Assembly: GCA_002432805.1 (NCBI GenBank)
Contig: DJGV01000010.1
Coordinates: 253,617 to 317,616 of the forward strand
Direction of reading: 5' to 3'
DNA from: Fervidobacterium sp. UBA5837
Lineage (GTDB): Bacteria; Thermotogota; Thermotogae; Thermotogales; Fervidobacteriaceae
DNA: 64,000 bases
The notes under the pieces are model-generated. The model was not told the DNA's origin. It searched no databases and saw only the letters and a list, made by a program, of their open reading frames with translations. Below, piece by piece: positions 26,913 to 35,885 of this stretch (positions are counted from its first letter, which is position 1; every line of letters begins with the position of its first letter). The position numbers were made by a program, and so were the translations under genes.

Positions 26913-27557
26913 ATGCATTGGGTAATTACTGGCGCAAACAGAGGTATAGGACTCGCATTGACAAGGCAGCTGCTATCAGAAGGCGAGAATGTCACAGTTG
27001 GAATTAGGACATCCATGCCAATTGAACACCAAAACTTGAAAGTCTTGAGAGTGGACACTTCAAACATCGTATCAATAGAACAGTTCACATCTCAAATAGA
27101 CAAACCGGTGGACGTACTCATAAACAATGCAGGCATACTCATAGAAGAAAGATTTCCGCAAGTCACGGAAGAGGGCATGCTTCTCTCGCTTAAAGTCAAC
27201 ACGATAGGTCCGTACATGCTTGTCCAGACAATGTACAATATGCAAAGAATAAGACCGGGTTCAAAAATAATAAATATCTCCAGTAACCTCGGAAGCATAG
27301 CTAGTACAACCAGCACATCCTCAGTGCCATATTCAGTCTCAAAGGCGGCACTGAACATGGTGACGAACTTACTGGCACATAAACTGAGAGACATGTACGT
27401 TATATCCGTTCACCCAGGATGGGTCAAAACGGACATGGGTGGTAGAAATGCTGCTGTATCTCCTGAAGAATCTGCAAAAGGTATCATAAACATTGCCAGG
27501 AATCTAAAAGTAACGGGCGTATTCGTAGATTACAAGGGCAATAAGCTGGAATGGTAG
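26913..27557 (+). CDS. Short-chain dehydrogenase/reductase (SDR)
   Basis: 214 residues, cytoplasmic oxidoreductase with a Rossmann fold. Cofactor motif TGANRGIG near the N-terminus, NNAGIL, and the catalytic YSVSK motif with Ser upstream (NISSNLGSIAS). It is closest in style to the C-factor (CsgA)-like SDRs. Substrate unknown. Start ATG 26913 after GAGGTGATAACGGC. It sits between the SurA-like protein and the purH homologue, 55 bases before the latter. Confidence 0.85.
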   Translation: MHWVITGANRGIGLALTRQLLSEGENVTVGIRTSMPIEHQNLKVLRVDTSNIVSIEQFTSQIDKPVDVLINNAGILIEERFPQVTEEGMLLSLKVNTIGPYMLVQTMYNMQRIRPGSKIINISSNLGSIASTTSTSSVPYSVSKAALNMVTNLLAHKLRDMYVISVHPGWVKTDMGGRNAAVSPEESAKGIINIARNLKVTGVFVDYKGNKLEW

Positions 27558-27611
27558 TAATGGTAATTGAGAGATGCAAAGAAAAAAATACAGACGTGGG
27601 GGCATGAAAGT

Positions 27612-28925
27612 ATGAACATAAAGCGCGTGCTGATAAGTGTATCAGATAAAACTGGAATAATTGAATTTGCCGAAGCACTTGTCACCAGAGGTATCGAACT
27701 TGTAAGCACTGGTGGAACGGCAAAACTTCTCAGCGATGCAGGTATTAAAGTCAACCAAGTGTCGCAAGTCACAGGCTTTCCAGAAATTCTCGGTGGGCGA
27801 GTAAAGACACTCCACCCAAAGATCTTCGGCGGTGTTCTTGCAGACCTTGAAGAAAAGTCGCACGTGCAAGACCTCCAAGAAAACGAGATAACACCAATAG
27901 ACATGGTAGTTGTCAACTTGTACCCATTTGACGAAGTTGAGAAGACTACCAGAGTGGAAGACGTACTCATAGAGAACATAGATATAGGCGGAGTTGCACT
28001 ACTGAGAGCATCTGCCAAAAACCATAGAAACGTCGTTGTCGTCTGTGACCCGGCAGATTATCCAAAGATCATAAAATCGCTCGATTTTTGCGGGGATGTA
28101 ACACTCCAAGACAGGCGTATGTTTGCATTGAAAGCATTCTACTACACCATGAAGTACGATGCAACGATACATAGAGTCCTATCAGAGCTATTCGCATCGG
28201 AAAAATACGAACATATGACATTTGAAAGATTTGGCAATCCGCAGCTGGATTACGAGATACTCGATATGGTAGACAACAAATTCATCTCCATTTCCAAATA
28301 CACAAAAGACGTTGCAAGCATCACACTTGGAACGATATTAACCTTCATAAATCCAGATGTACTCGTTGGATTGAGAGATGGACTGCCTATCTCGATGGTA
28401 AATATCAAGAAATCCGGTGGCAGAATATGCGATCTGATAGGTGACTTTTTGGTGGTAAGAAAACTCACAAACGACTTAGCCAGAAAACTCAGAGAGAGCA
28501 CATTCACAACGGTAGCATACGAAACGATCGAAGATGAAGACATCATCGAAGACACACTCTCTCATAAAGAACTCATAAAATACACATACAAGCAAGAACC
28601 AGAAAGATTTTACGTTGCAAAATTGGTACAAAACATCATGGTAAAGGAATATGCAAAACCGGCAAACACCAAAGACGAGCAAGACAAAGACGAGCAGGTC
28701 ATAAAATTTGCACTCAAATTCATGCCAAGATACACAGTTATCGTCCAAACGGAAGATGGATTTGCCAATACAGAAATAGATTTTGCAAGCAACATCGATG
28801 CGCTGCAACGTTGCATCATAAAATCCAATAGCAAACTGACAAAGATAGGTACGAACGGTCCTGTAGACTCAATATTCACGAAAATATGCAAGGAAAATGG
28901 CGTAGAAGACATAATTGGTTGCTAG
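27612..28925 (+). CDS. purH: PurH homologue: intact IMP cyclohydrolase domain, degenerate transformylase domain
   Basis: About 437 residues. The N-terminal 200 residues are a canonical MGS-like IMP cyclohydrolase domain: SVSDKTGIIEFA, STGGTAKLL, GGRVKTLHPKIFGGVLA, NLYPF, NIDIGGVALLRASAKN. The AICAR transformylase half should carry RYGENPHQ, KHxNPCG and SDAFFPF motifs; none is present. Instead a shorter, diverged region follows whose end (FALKFMPRYTVIVQTEDGF) faintly keeps the transformylase pattern. So the last step, FAICAR to IMP, is plausible, while formylation probably is not. Start ATG 27612 (SD GTGGGGG) replaces the TTG at 27567. A strong terminator follows. Confidence 0.75.
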   Translation: MNIKRVLISVSDKTGIIEFAEALVTRGIELVSTGGTAKLLSDAGIKVNQVSQVTGFPEILGGRVKTLHPKIFGGVLADLEEKSHVQDLQENEITPIDMVVVNLYPFDEVEKTTRVEDVLIENIDIGGVALLRASAKNHRNVVVVCDPADYPKIIKSLDFCGDVTLQDRRMFALKAFYYTMKYDATIHRVLSELFASEKYEHMTFERFGNPQLDYEILDMVDNKFISISKYTKDVASITLGTILTFINPDVLVGLRDGLPISMVNIKKSGGRICDLIGDFLVVRKLTNDLARKLRESTFTTVAYETIEDEDIIEDTLSHKELIKYTYKQEPERFYVAKLVQNIMVKEYAKPANTKDEQDKDEQVIKFALKFMPRYTVIVQTEDGFANTEIDFASNIDALQRCIIKSNSKLTKIGTNGPVDSIFTKICKENGVEDIIGC

Positions 28926-28956
28926 AGCACTTGTTAACAAAGATCAAAAAAAACAC

Positions 28957-28992
28957 AAAAAGCGGTGATAAATCGAAAATCACCGCTTTTTT
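28957..28992. terminator. Bidirectional terminator after purH
   Basis: AAAAAGCGGTGAT (28957-28969) pairs with ATCACCGCTTTTT (28979-28991), nine-base loop, T-run on both strands. It can also serve the minus-strand gene ending at 29079. Confidence 0.9.
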
Positions 28993-29078
28993 CTATTTCT
29001 TTTTCTATTCACATAGCATTAGAAACATCAGCCGCGCCTGAGAAAGACTAAGAGAGATCAAGAGACAAACCATAGAAA

Positions 29079-30269
29079 TCATAGAGAAATCAACCACATA
29101 AAAAATGCAGAAGTGGGTGCCATAGTTAGATTGTCGTTCAACCAATTCCCGAAGCCTTCAACAAGAGTAGCTGCCAAAGCACCGACTAACAGTGCCAAAT
29201 AACTAATCTCCATAGAGATCAAATTCATATAAACCGCACCGGATGCAAGGCAAATGAACAAACAGGCAAGACTCCCTTCCAGCGATTTACCGCTTAGCCA
29301 CATATGCTTTCCCCATCTCTTGCCAACCATCGCAGCCCATGAATCACCCAAAGTTAACATTAAAATTGCGATTAAAGAATACGGGACGGGAAATAAACTC
29401 GCAATTGCAGAACCTATGAGAAAATAACTCGTCCCAGAAACCTTGAACGCTTCCTCACTCTTCCCAACAGGTCTAAATGCCTTTCTCAAAACATTGTTTA
29501 AACCCTTCCAATACCTTCTCGCAATCTCAAGTGTCAGTGCAATCAAACCGGATATCACAACGATGTACCTAAACACCACAGGTCCCCAAAGCGGATAAGC
29601 AAGAGTTGGAAAGAGCAAACCCATGTAACGTAATAACTTCCTCCTAACAAAAGTACTTCTCAAAGGCTCTCTTGCATAACTGTACGAACGCTTCAAATTA
29701 TCCAATCCTCTTATAATCAACCATATAGCCATGATAACAGTCAAAGCGGCACCTAAAGAATCAATCGTACCTCTGAAATAACCTATCAAAATCACAAATG
29801 GCCACATGACAGAAACTATCGCAAATGTTAAACCCTTATCCAACGTAAGCCACAAAGTTCCACCGAGTATACCAAATGCAGCAGATTCTAGCGGAAACAA
29901 AGCAACAAAGGCACCTACCGCTGCAGCAAGGCCCACTCCGCCCTTACCATTGAGCCAAATCGGAAAAGAATGGCCTAATATAGCTATCAAAGCAAAAAGA
30001 GGCCACCAACTCTTGCTAATCCCCAATGCATAAGCAAAGAGTATTGCAAAGAGAGACTTCGTTGAATCACCAGAAAATCCCAAAATGCCCGCCAACGGCC
30101 CTGCTTCATTCCATGCGTTAGTTGCACCAACATTCTTACTCCCAACCTTTCTCAAATCCTTTCCTGAAAAAAGCCTGGCAAATATGTAACTCCAAGGGAT
30201 AGAACCGATTAAGTAGCTGACAACAACAGCAACGAAAAATTCCGTAAAACTCACCCCCGTTCTTACCAT
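29079..30269 (-). CDS. plsY: PlsY acyltransferase fused to a dolichol/phytol-kinase-like membrane domain
   Basis: 396 residues. Residues 1-200 are a PlsY acyl-phosphate:glycerol-3-phosphate acyltransferase: GSIPWSYIFAR, KVGSKNVGATNAWN and GHSFPIWLNGKGG. Residues 200-396 form a second multi-helix domain with GTSYFLIGSAIASLFP, TLGDSWAAMVGKRWG and SLEGSLACLF, the pattern of SEC59/phytol kinase and CTP-dependent lipid kinases. PlsY alone is about 200 residues, so this is a fusion. It could link making lysophosphatidate to a later lipid step. ATG 30269 has almost no leader from a minus-strand TATAAT (30286-30291), while a strong SD (GGGGGTGAG) lies just inside the gene. Confidence 0.8.
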   Translation of the reverse strand: MVRTGVSFTEFFVAVVVSYLIGSIPWSYIFARLFSGKDLRKVGSKNVGATNAWNEAGPLAGILGFSGDSTKSLFAILFAYALGISKSWWPLFALIAILGHSFPIWLNGKGGVGLAAAVGAFVALFPLESAAFGILGGTLWLTLDKGLTFAIVSVMWPFVILIGYFRGTIDSLGAALTVIMAIWLIIRGLDNLKRSYSYAREPLRSTFVRRKLLRYMGLLFPTLAYPLWGPVVFRYIVVISGLIALTLEIARRYWKGLNNVLRKAFRPVGKSEEAFKVSGTSYFLIGSAIASLFPVPYSLIAILMLTLGDSWAAMVGKRWGKHMWLSGKSLEGSLACLFICLASGAVYMNLISMEISYLALLVGALAATLVEGFGNWLNDNLTMAPTSAFFMWLISL

Positions 30270-30363
30270 TCATATGTTCTGAACAATTATAATACACTTT
30301 GAATAATTGTACCATATTAAGCTTATCGCGGTTTTATTTCCCTGAGTTCCATACCACACAACA

Positions 30364-30372
30364 TGATATAAT
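30364..30372 (+). promoter_or_regulatory. Extended -10 promoter of the YhaO/YhaN-like operon
   Basis: TGATATAAT (TATAAT 30367-30372) with the TGn extension; no good -35. About 50 bases upstream of ATG 30422. Confidence 0.5.
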
Positions 30373-30421
30373 TATAATCGATATCTTCAAAATTTGCATC
30401 TTCCTAAGGGAGGTATATCGC

Positions 30422-31492
30422 ATGAGAATACTCCATACATCAGACCTTCATCTTCAAAATATCGGAGATGAACGCTGGGAGGCGCTTAGAACCATATTGA
30501 ATATCTGCAAGAGTGAGAAAATAGACGTACTGGTCATCGCAGGAGACCTCTTTGACAGCAACGAAAAGGGAACACAGTTAAGAGTTGAAATGAGAAAATT
30601 GTTTGATGATGCAACCTTCAAGACGATCATTTTGCCAGGCAACCACGATGCAACCATGTACTCAGATGGTATGTACCTTGGAGGTGGTGTTGAAATCATC
30701 ACAGAACATGAAAAGACAATCGAGCTCGACGATGTTGCATTCTTCGGTATACCATTTAGAAAAGAATACTCAACGAACGACAAAGTTGCCGAGATATTGG
30801 CAGACATGAGTAGAAAGGCCTCAAACGACAAAACAAACATACTAATCTACCATGGAGATTTGTTAGACCTGCTATTTTCAAAAGATGACTTCGGAAACGA
30901 AGAAGGTTACATGCCAATAAGAACTGCAGACTTCGATGGAACCAACTTTAAGTACATCCTTGCAGGGCATTTTCACAGAACATTCAACATTTGCGACTTG
31001 CCAAACGGTGGATACTTTGTCTATCCTGGCTCGCCAGTTTCCACCACCATAAAGGAAATCGGAAAGCGGAACGTAAACATCTTCACAGTAGGCGAAAGGC
31101 CAGAACCCTTTTCGATAGATACATTCCACTACGAATACATCAACATCCATTTTGATCCATTGAATGACGAACACCCAGTTGAAGTCGTAGACAAAGCATG
31201 CAAAAATGTGGACAAAAATACAAAGGTGATACTAAGAATTGATGGATACGTAAATTGTGCAAAATTTGATTTGAACGAAAAAAAGATCCAAGACGAAATA
31301 GATAAGAAACTTGGCAAATCCATCGAAGGAATTGCGCAATACGAATTCAAAGATGTAAGTAGAATTCTTGAAGACGATATCTTCAAGAGATTCATTCAAA
31401 AACTCGATGTCAAAGATATCGATACGAACAAACGGCAAGAATACATCGACTTGTTGATAAGTGCATTTTCGCAGGAAAAGTCAAGGGGATGA
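30422..31492 (+). CDS. YhaO/SbcD-type metallophosphoesterase, DNA repair nuclease subunit
   Basis: 356 residues, calcineurin-like nuclease of the Mre11/SbcD group. Motifs in order: HTSDLHL, AGDLFD, PGNHD, YHGD and AGHFH, which form the two-metal site. The frame runs upstream to 30299, but AAGGGAGGTAT (30405-30415) sets the start at ATG 30422 (MRILHTSDLHLQ). The ATPase partner starts 4 bases after its stop. The pair resembles Bacillus YhaO-YhaN more than SbcD-SbcC, because the partner has a membrane hairpin. Probably acts in double-strand-end processing. Confidence 0.83.
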   Translation: MRILHTSDLHLQNIGDERWEALRTILNICKSEKIDVLVIAGDLFDSNEKGTQLRVEMRKLFDDATFKTIILPGNHDATMYSDGMYLGGGVEIITEHEKTIELDDVAFFGIPFRKEYSTNDKVAEILADMSRKASNDKTNILIYHGDLLDLLFSKDDFGNEEGYMPIRTADFDGTNFKYILAGHFHRTFNICDLPNGGYFVYPGSPVSTTIKEIGKRNVNIFTVGERPEPFSIDTFHYEYINIHFDPLNDEHPVEVVDKACKNVDKNTKVILRIDGYVNCAKFDLNEKKIQDEIDKKLGKSIEGIAQYEFKDVSRILEDDIFKRFIQKLDVKDIDTNKRQEYIDLLISAFSQEKSRG

Positions 31493-31496
31493 GAGC

Positions 31497-33842
31497 ATGA
31501 AAATAACACAATTTTCCATTACCCGCTACGGCCCATTGAACTTTCAAAGTACATATAAACTTGGAAACTTCAACATATTCTACGGTCCAAATGAAAGTGG
31601 CAAGACCCTTACAGTCGATGCATTGATAAAATTACTATTTCAGGCAAACAATAAACAACTGATAAAAGACTTCGAAAAGATAGATAGAGTCGACGAAAAA
31701 CCGGAAGGCTTCGTGGTTGTAGAAGACAACGGTAGAGAGTTAAAACTCCCGGAAAAGGTAAAGATAACGGAGCTACTGAAATTAAGTACAAGTGATTTTA
31801 GGAACATATTCATCATAAGAAGCAGTGATTTGAGTATGTCTAAAGAATTTGAATTCTACAACAGCCTTATCGATAAACTCACCGGTGTTCATGCGAGTAA
31901 GATCGAAAAAATCAAAGAAAACTTGTATGAAATCGGTGAAATAACGTCAACTGGTAGATTTCAAGATACGACCGGTAGAAAACTCAAGACAAGGCTTGAA
32001 AAAGCGCAAGACCTTATCGAAAAGATAAAACAAATAATGGAAAGTTGGGGTGAGAAAGACGTTGCCCATCTCGAAAAAGAGCTAAAGACAGCATCACAAG
32101 AGAGAGAAAAACTTGAGGAAATGATTGAAAAATACGAAAAGGTAAGAAAATATATAACTTTCAAGAAGGCAAAAACTGCCATCGAAGAGTTAAAAAACAG
32201 CATAGAAAGACTCAAACCACTGCAAAATTACACCGACCAAAGATACTACGAAATGAAAGAATTACTGAAAGCCAAGAGTGACCTTGAAACGCAGATAGCG
32301 GAATCGGAGAACAGATTGAACGAGCTGAAAATCGCTTTAGATGATGCAACCAAAGAAACGGAACAGCTCGAAAGACAAACAACGGAACTCAACGAGAAGA
32401 AGGAAATCATCGACGGACAACTCCAACCTGCGATGTCGAAAATCCAAAAGCAACAAGAAGAATTTGAAAGCAAGCGTCGTTCACTCAAAATTATGCGAGA
32501 CGTAAGCATTACAACTGCAATTCTTTTCACCATCTTGCTTGTAACATCCATCTTCCTACATTCAACACGCGGTGTGATCATCTCTACTGTACTACTTGTA
32601 CTCTCCCTTGCTTTCTTATTAACGAGTGCAACAAAGATGAAGAGAATTGAAAAAGGCATACAATCTGAGACAGAAGAACTTCGTACAATTGCAAACGGCC
32701 TAAACATACAATTCGATACCCTCGATAATTTGCAGCAAGAACTCATCAACTTCTCAACTACACTTAAAGATGCGGGAAAAAAATTGGAAGACGCAAAGAT
32801 AAAGAAAGGTACAGTGGAAGGACAAATAAACGAATTGATAAATAGCATCACCATACACAAAGAAAAGCTTCAAGAGACTGTGAAAAGACTGAACGAAACG
32901 ATGGAGCAACTCAAAATTCAAACACCTGAGGAACTATCACAGAAGATAGAGGAAAGAAAACAGATAGAAAAAGTCAAAAACGATCAAATAGCCGTACTGA
33001 AAAACTTGCTGGGTGACTCAGCTGGCACATTGGATGAGAATATGCAAGTGTGGAACCAAAGGATATCATCATACGTTGAAGATAGCGATGCAGAAGAACT
33101 CGACAAATTGGAAAGAGAATACAGCGACGAAAAACTTGAGAAATCCAGAAGAGAAAAGACTCAGATAGACGCCAAGATAAGAGAAGATGAAGAAAAGTTA
33201 TCGAAATTGAAATTCGATGTCCACGACGCATGCGTTAAAGCAAGAGAGATAATTGAAATAGAAGAATGGGAGTACGAGACGTACGAACAACTTGAATACG
33301 TGCAAACACAACTTCAAAAATTTGTAGACGATGCGTATCAACGGAGAGAAGATATCCTCTTTATAAGTGGAATACTTGACGAAATGATAAACGAAGAAAA
33401 GGCAAACATCAAACAACTTATAGACGAGAACGAGATGCTCAACGATTCGTTCAGAAAAGTCACAGGTGGTGCATACCTAAAAGTCATGTACGATAGTAAC
33501 ACCATCAAAGTCCAGCTCTCGTCTGGAAAAATGCTCACCATCGACAAACTATCTTCTGGAACTTACGATCAACTTTATCTATGTATCAGATTGGCACTTG
33601 GAAAGAAGCTCTTCGAGCAAAGACAAGGTGACAAAACGGGATTTTTCATCTTAGACGACCCATTCGTCAAATCAGACATAGTTAGAATACAAAATCAGCT
33701 CGCACTACTAAAAGAATTTACCGCAATGGGATGGCAGATCATATACTTCACATCAAAACAAGAAACCGTTGAATTACTCCAACAAGAGATAGATTCGGGG
33801 AACATCGAAAAGTTCAACCTTCAACAAATACATCTTCAATGA
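31497..33842 (+). CDS. YhaN-like AAA/SMC-type ATPase with coiled coils and a membrane hairpin
   Basis: About 781 residues. Walker A GPNESGKT at 30-37; long coiled coil (about 150-335); two hydrophobic segments at about 338-378 (ITTAILFTILLVTSIFLH, GVIISTVLLVLSLAFLL); second coiled coil; then signature LSSGTYDQ and Walker B FFILDDPF. Rad50/SbcC carry a CxxC zinc hook at the coil tip; here there is a transmembrane hairpin and no CxxC, as in YhaN. It therefore probably tethers the nuclease complex to the membrane. Start ATG 31497 (SD AAGGGGATGAG), four bases after the nuclease gene. The function of YhaN-type complexes is poorly defined. Confidence 0.8.
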   Translation: MKITQFSITRYGPLNFQSTYKLGNFNIFYGPNESGKTLTVDALIKLLFQANNKQLIKDFEKIDRVDEKPEGFVVVEDNGRELKLPEKVKITELLKLSTSDFRNIFIIRSSDLSMSKEFEFYNSLIDKLTGVHASKIEKIKENLYEIGEITSTGRFQDTTGRKLKTRLEKAQDLIEKIKQIMESWGEKDVAHLEKELKTASQEREKLEEMIEKYEKVRKYITFKKAKTAIEELKNSIERLKPLQNYTDQRYYEMKELLKAKSDLETQIAESENRLNELKIALDDATKETEQLERQTTELNEKKEIIDGQLQPAMSKIQKQQEEFESKRRSLKIMRDVSITTAILFTILLVTSIFLHSTRGVIISTVLLVLSLAFLLTSATKMKRIEKGIQSETEELRTIANGLNIQFDTLDNLQQELINFSTTLKDAGKKLEDAKIKKGTVEGQINELINSITIHKEKLQETVKRLNETMEQLKIQTPEELSQKIEERKQIEKVKNDQIAVLKNLLGDSAGTLDENMQVWNQRISSYVEDSDAEELDKLEREYSDEKLEKSRREKTQIDAKIREDEEKLSKLKFDVHDACVKAREIIEIEEWEYETYEQLEYVQTQLQKFVDDAYQRREDILFISGILDEMINEEKANIKQLIDENEMLNDSFRKVTGGAYLKVMYDSNTIKVQLSSGKMLTIDKLSSGTYDQLYLCIRLALGKKLFEQRQGDKTGFFILDDPFVKSDIVRIQNQLALLKEFTAMGWQIIYFTSKQETVELLQQEIDSGNIEKFNLQQIHLQ

Positions 33843-33889
33843 AAAACCATACCCTTACTCTTTGAAAGATAGGAAAGATAAGAAAGATA

Positions 33890-33931
33890 AAAAAGGTATC
33901 ACCAGCCAAGCTAAAATGGTGATACCTTTTT
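33890..33931 (+). terminator. Strong terminator after the YhaN-like gene
   Basis: A 15-base stem, AAAAAGGTATCACCA (33890-33904) with TGGTGATACCTTTTT (33917-33931), 12-base loop, U-run included. Confidence 0.92.
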
Positions 33932-34333
33932 CTATTCCTACGTGTAAAACTCAACAAGAGAAAACCGCACATCCAAAAGCAGCCATGGAAAGTCTAAGAA
34001 GTTCAAAATGAGGGCATCACGTTCATAGTATAAATTACTCACTTGCTCAAAAACTCTGACACGTCTTTTGAAATTTTGAAATTCTTTGCACCGAGAAGGA
34101 ATTGGAGCTTTCCATACTGTAGACTAGAATAGCATGATTTGTGCTATAATACTAAAAGCAACGAGAAAAAAATATCGTCCATTCCAATTTGTGTAAATTT
34201 GCATAAAAACCTGATAGGAAAATGTTGTTACAACTTTGATCTTTGAATAAGCTTTGTTGTGACTGCTGTGGTTGTAAATACAGTTGTGAATGCAAAAGAT
34301 GAAAAATGAAAAAAGGGATGGGGGGTAGCGCCC
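33932..34333. other. Intergenic region and leader of the MFS gene
   Basis: About 400 bases without a gene. It carries an extended -10 element at 34142-34150 and then a leader of about 175 bases. No known riboswitch or T-box was recognised. The last 18 bases can form a hairpin over the SD and start codon. Confidence 0.5.
34142..34150 (+). promoter_or_regulatory. Extended -10 promoter of the MFS gene
   Basis: TGCTATAAT with TATAAT at 34145-34150 and the TGn extension; -35 not clear. It predicts a long leader to ATG 34334. Confidence 0.5.
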
Positions 34334-35662
34334 ATGGATGAGACAAGTACACCTTTGAATAGAAAAAGAACCGTATTTTTTCTATTTCTCATGTTAGTCG
34401 TACTCAACGCAGACCAAATGGTGATGAGCCCAGTTATTGGCTTGATCGAGAATGAATTCAACGTGACCGATTCTCATATAGGGCTGATTGGTGGTGTTTT
34501 CAGCATCGTTGGGGCACTTGTGAGCCTTATCTGGGGATATTTCACCGATGTTTACAACAGGAAGTGGCTACTCATTGCATCGATTCTTGTTGGTGAGATT
34601 CCATGCTTGCTCTCTGCTACTGCTACATCGTTCGGTCAACTTTTCTTCTGGCGTGTTCTAACTGGAATAGGCATAGGTGCTGCATTCCCAATTTCATACT
34701 CTCTGGCTGGTGATATGTTTGGTCACAAAGAACGTGGTAAAGTCGTCTCCTTACTCGGATTAGCAACGACAGTTGGTGGTATCGTTGGCATGCTTGTTGC
34801 AGGATACACGGCGGGATTTTTGGGTTGGCGGATACCATTTATATTAGTCTCGGCACCAAATCTCATATTAGTACCAATCATCATGAACGTACTTCAAGAA
34901 CCAAAGAGAGGTGCACACGAAGAAGGATTTGAACAAACTGAGGTACAGTACAAATACAAAGTCAAATTCTCCGATTATGGAAATCTCATAAAAGTAAGAA
35001 CAAATCTCTTGCTCTTTTTCCAAGGTATATTCGGTACCATACCATGGGGTGCGATTCCATACTTCATGGTAGAGTTTTTTAGAAGAGAAAAGGAAATGGA
35101 TTTGAATCAAGCAACTACGATGTTCCTACTCTTCTCGCTTGGTAGCATTGCTGGCAACCTAATCGGTGGTTTCGTTGGCGAGAAATTGTACTCAAAGTCA
35201 AAGAGACTCGTACCTCTCATCTCAGCAATCACCACAATACTTGGCGTCTTTTTCACCGTATGGGCATTCAGATATCCCTACATACCAGGGCAATTCTCTT
35301 CGTTCATCCTACTTGGCACGTTGGGATTTGTAGCGGCAATGCTTGATTCCTACACAGGTCCAAATGTCAAAATGATGCTCTTGAACGTCAATGAGCCGAA
35401 AGATAGAGGAAGGATCTTCTCCATATTCAACTTAACAGATTCAGTTGGAACCGGCATTGGAAAATTCATAGGCGGTGCACTTTCCGTTGCATTTGGTACA
35501 TTGGGTAGCGCATTGGAAATTAGTGCCTATTTCTGGTTTGCGTGCGGATTTCTGTTGATGCTTGCTTCTTGGTACTTCGAAATGGAAGTTGACAAACTCA
35601 ACAAGAAGATGAGAGAATTGGCAGAAATAGAAGAACTAGAAGAAAAGGAAGAAAAGACGTAG
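34334..35662 (+). CDS. Major facilitator superfamily transporter
   Basis: 442 residues with about 12 membrane helices; first-helix region LFLMLVVLNADQMVMSP and the loop 2-3 signature GYFTDVYNRKWLL (GxxxDxxxRR/K type) mark an MFS member, in style near the Spns/sugar-phosphate side. The tail is highly acidic (ELAEIEELEEKEEK). Substrate unknown. ATG 34334 is preceded by GGGGGGT. It is a single-gene unit between a terminator and a minus-strand tRNA. Confidence 0.85.
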   Translation: MDETSTPLNRKRTVFFLFLMLVVLNADQMVMSPVIGLIENEFNVTDSHIGLIGGVFSIVGALVSLIWGYFTDVYNRKWLLIASILVGEIPCLLSATATSFGQLFFWRVLTGIGIGAAFPISYSLAGDMFGHKERGKVVSLLGLATTVGGIVGMLVAGYTAGFLGWRIPFILVSAPNLILVPIIMNVLQEPKRGAHEEGFEQTEVQYKYKVKFSDYGNLIKVRTNLLLFFQGIFGTIPWGAIPYFMVEFFRREKEMDLNQATTMFLLFSLGSIAGNLIGGFVGEKLYSKSKRLVPLISAITTILGVFFTVWAFRYPYIPGQFSSFILLGTLGFVAAMLDSYTGPNVKMMLLNVNEPKDRGRIFSIFNLTDSVGTGIGKFIGGALSVAFGTLGSALEISAYFWFACGFLLMLASWYFEMEVDKLNKKMRELAEIEELEEKEEKT

Positions 35663-35686
35663 AAATGAATAGAGATGAATAAAAAA

Positions 35687-35776
35687 TGGCGGAGGCGGTG
35701 GGATTCGAACCCACACGGTGGTTTGACCACCACCGATTTTCAAGACCGGCTCCTTAGCCAGTTCGGACACACCTCC
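35687..35776 (-). tRNA. tRNA-Ser (anticodon TGA)
   Basis: 90 bases on the minus strand, acceptor GGAGGTG pairing with CGCCTCC (one T-G), encoded CCA, anticodon loop CTTGAAA giving TGA, long variable arm (GGTGGTCAAACCACC) typical of tRNA-Ser, and GGTTCGAATCC in the T arm. Reads UCN serine codons, mainly UCA. Confidence 0.96.
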
Positions 35777-35790
35777 GTCCAGCGAGCTAA

Positions 35791-35819
35791 ATTATACAAC
35801 CAAAGTAAGATTTCGTCAA
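35791..35819 (-). promoter_or_regulatory. Promoter of tRNA-Ser
   Basis: Near-consensus TTGACG (35814-35819), 17-base spacer, TATAAT (35791-35796), start about 8 bases before the tRNA. Confidence 0.85.
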
Positions 35820-35836
35820 GGACAAGAATGTTGTCC
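35820..35836. repeat. Inverted repeat GGACAA-5-TTGTCC
   Basis: Perfect six-base arms around GAATG, immediately upstream of the tRNA-Ser -35 and 50 bases before the GH13 gene. Operator-like spacing, but no known regulator match. Confidence 0.5.
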
Positions 35837-35885
35837 ACATCGCGAAAATTGTAAATATGCAAACTAACTTGAGGAGGTTTTGCTG

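Noticed and set aside
29079..30269. A frameshift joining plsY and a separate gene
   Set aside because: The frame is continuous with coding-like sequence across the junction and no stop or SD suggests two genes, so a true fusion is favoured.
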